Below the pieces are notes generated by a model. The model did not search any database. It was not told the origin of the DNA and worked only from the letters and a program-made list of their open reading frames with translations. From contig NZ_LSIC01000215.1 in the NCBI RefSeq assembly GCF_001556045.1, forward strand, positions 1 to 42,985: a stretch of DNA of 42,985 nucleotides, in the 5' to 3' direction. The position numbers were made by a program, and so were the translations under genes. This document shows, piece after piece, positions 41,815 to 42,985 of the stretch. Numbering within the stretch: position 1 is the stretch's first letter; each line of letters begins with the position of its first letter. Source of the stretch: Bradyrhizobium sp. CCH5-F6. GTDB taxonomy: Bacteria > Pseudomonadota > Alphaproteobacteria > Rhizobiales > Xanthobacteraceae.

Positions 41815-41998
41815 GATCAATCCGGACAGCTAAGGTCTTGCGAAGGTCGGACGGTGCCGCGAAGGCCGGGGGAGGTCAAGTGCAGCGCGGCAACACTTCG
41901 CCAGGAGTTGACCGGGACATGCCCGCTGACTGGCTTCGGTTCTTTTCACTTCCATCCCGGCACCGTACACTGGCGCTCAGCCAATTGGAGTGACGGGA

Positions 41999-42292
41999 AT
42001 GCGAATCATTGCGGCCGCGGGCCTTCTTGCCCTGGGTATGATGGCGAGCCAGTCGGCGCGCGCCGATCTCCTTCCTGTGCCGCCGTTCAAGGGCAACGAC
42101 ACCGGCGGCATCATCGCCTATTCCATGGCGATGCAGGTCGATGCGCGCCAGGTCGCGGTCGATCATTGCGCGCGCTACGGCAAGGTCGTGAAGTTCCTCG
42201 CGGTGCAGCCCTCTGACGGCGGTTATGTCTCGTTCTCCTGCCGCTGGGTGCCCTATGGCGCCGCCGCGCAGCCGATCCGCACGCTCTACTGA
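41999..42292 (+). CDS. Small secreted protein, unknown function (97 aa)
   Basis: GGAG (41987-41990) lies eight bases before ATG 41999. The 97-residue product has a signal peptide (RIIAAAGLLALGMMASQSA, cleavage near ARADL). A short mature domain contains two cysteines (VDHCARYGKVVKF and VSFSCRWVPYG), probably a disulfide. No family is recognised. It lies 44 bp upstream of the DUF3617-like gene on the same strand and may be co-transcribed. Confidence 0.7.
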   Translation: MRIIAAAGLLALGMMASQSARADLLPVPPFKGNDTGGIIAYSMAMQVDARQVAVDHCARYGKVVKFLAVQPSDGGYVSFSCRWVPYGAAAQPIRTLY

Positions 42293-42336
42293 GACGCTGT
42301 CGTAACGCCGCATTCTTTCGGCCGGGAGCCATCCAC

Positions 42337-42867
42337 ATGACGCGCAAACTCGCTTTGCTCGGCTCGACGCTTTGCCTTGCGTTGTCGGCAGGCAGCGCCA
42401 GCGCCGAGGATTTGCCGGTGCGCAAGGCCGGCCTGTGGGAAATGAAGCTGGTCACGACCGGCTCGCCCGTCCCTGAAATGACCATGCAGCACTGCACCGA
42501 CGAGACCGTCGACAAGGAGATGAGCAACAACGTCTCTCCGATGGCCAAGCAGGTCTGCGCCAAGCAGGAGATCAAGAAGACCGCGACCGGCTATGTCAGC
42601 GATTCCGAATGCAGCGTCGCCGGCGTCAGCACGACCTCGCATGCCGAGATCACGGGTGATTTCAACTCGGCCTATACGGTGAAGACCACCTCGCATGCGA
42701 AAGGCGGCGTCGCCGGCGCGGCCGGCCGCGATGGAACCATGACGCTGCAAGCCAAATGGCTGGGCGCCTGCAAGCCGGATCAGAAGCCCGGCGACATCGT
42801 GATGCCCGGCGGCTTCAAGATGAACGTGCGCGACATGGACAAGCTGAAGGCGCTGCTGCCGAAGTAG
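42337..42867 (+). CDS. DUF3617-like periplasmic protein
   Basis: The 176-residue protein has a signal peptide (KLALLGSTLCLALSAGSASA). The DUF3617 pattern follows: VRKAGLWEMKLVTTG, MTMQHCTDETVD, VCAKQEIKKTATGYVSDSEC, TSHAEITGDFNSAYTVK and LQAKWLGACKPDQKPGDIVM. Four cysteines may pair as disulfides. The biochemical role of the family is unknown. The remaining 118 nt of the window (42868-42985) carry no supported gene. Confidence 0.85.
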   Translation: MTRKLALLGSTLCLALSAGSASAEDLPVRKAGLWEMKLVTTGSPVPEMTMQHCTDETVDKEMSNNVSPMAKQVCAKQEIKKTATGYVSDSECSVAGVSTTSHAEITGDFNSAYTVKTTSHAKGGVAGAAGRDGTMTLQAKWLGACKPDQKPGDIVMPGGFKMNVRDMDKLKALLPK

Positions 42868-42985
42868 GAGAGCAAGCGGCAGGGAGTCAGTGCGCTCCCC
42901 CTGTACCCCCACCCGGATCGCAAGAGCGATCTGAACTTCCTCCGAATGAGTGGACACCTGTAGTAGGCTCGTTGAGCCTGGAGGT

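Overview
The window is high-GC chromosomal DNA from an alphaproteobacterium, most likely Bradyrhizobium or a close relative in the Nitrobacteraceae. This rests on the protein sequences: the fluoroacetate dehalogenase-like protein keeps the exact residue numbering of the Rhodopseudomonas palustris RPA1163 enzyme. Also typical are the pgsA-moaD-moaE order, the TipF-like degenerate EAL protein and the dispersed GTCATTCCGGGG-type palindromic repeats. No rRNA, tRNA, CRISPR array, complete insertion sequence or replication origin was recognised.

Layout. Positions 1-1477 hold the 5' part of xseA (minus strand), a short membrane protein and a winged-helix regulator. Positions 1478 to about 6110 form an accessory segment with visibly lower GC. 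It carries a coupled gene pair (a beta/winged-helix protein and a winged-helix-HEPN-like protein), a GIY-YIG nuclease with a C-terminal RAMA-like domain, a small one-helix protein, and an unrecognised 391-residue protein on the opposite strand. Two copies of a 68-70 bp hairpin element sit here, each touching a truncated open frame.

From 6409 on the window is mostly housekeeping: purD, a fluoroacetate dehalogenase-like hydrolase, tadA, an rRNA pseudouridine synthase with a very long Arg/Asp/Gly-rich N-terminus, rsmD, mutL and a ribbon-helix-helix protein. A four-gene minus-strand operon (cytochrome c, glyoxalase-like, Tat-exported gluconate dehydrogenase subunit 3-like, GMC oxidoreductase) looks like a periplasmic sugar or alcohol dehydrogenase. 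Next come arfB, a coupled M16 peptidase pair, a secreted protein, lspA, ileS, ribF, cheY, a HAD hydrolase, a TipF-like protein and a SAM methyltransferase.

Positions 31667-38021 are a long minus-strand run: uvrC, pgsA, moaD, moaE, prmB, a holin-like membrane protein and a YihY/BrkB protein, several with overlapping or abutting stop and start codons. The right end holds an outer-membrane beta-barrel protein with a strong terminator, a cold-shock protein with a structured leader, rlmJ, a secreted RNase T2, two small secreted proteins and a DUF3617-like protein.

The best candidate for something undescribed is the accessory segment. The HEPN-like pair, the GIY-YIG-RAMA nuclease and the orphan 391-residue protein resemble a defence or mobile-element cargo island, but no function is proven from sequence. 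All family assignments were made by reading motifs, without database searches.
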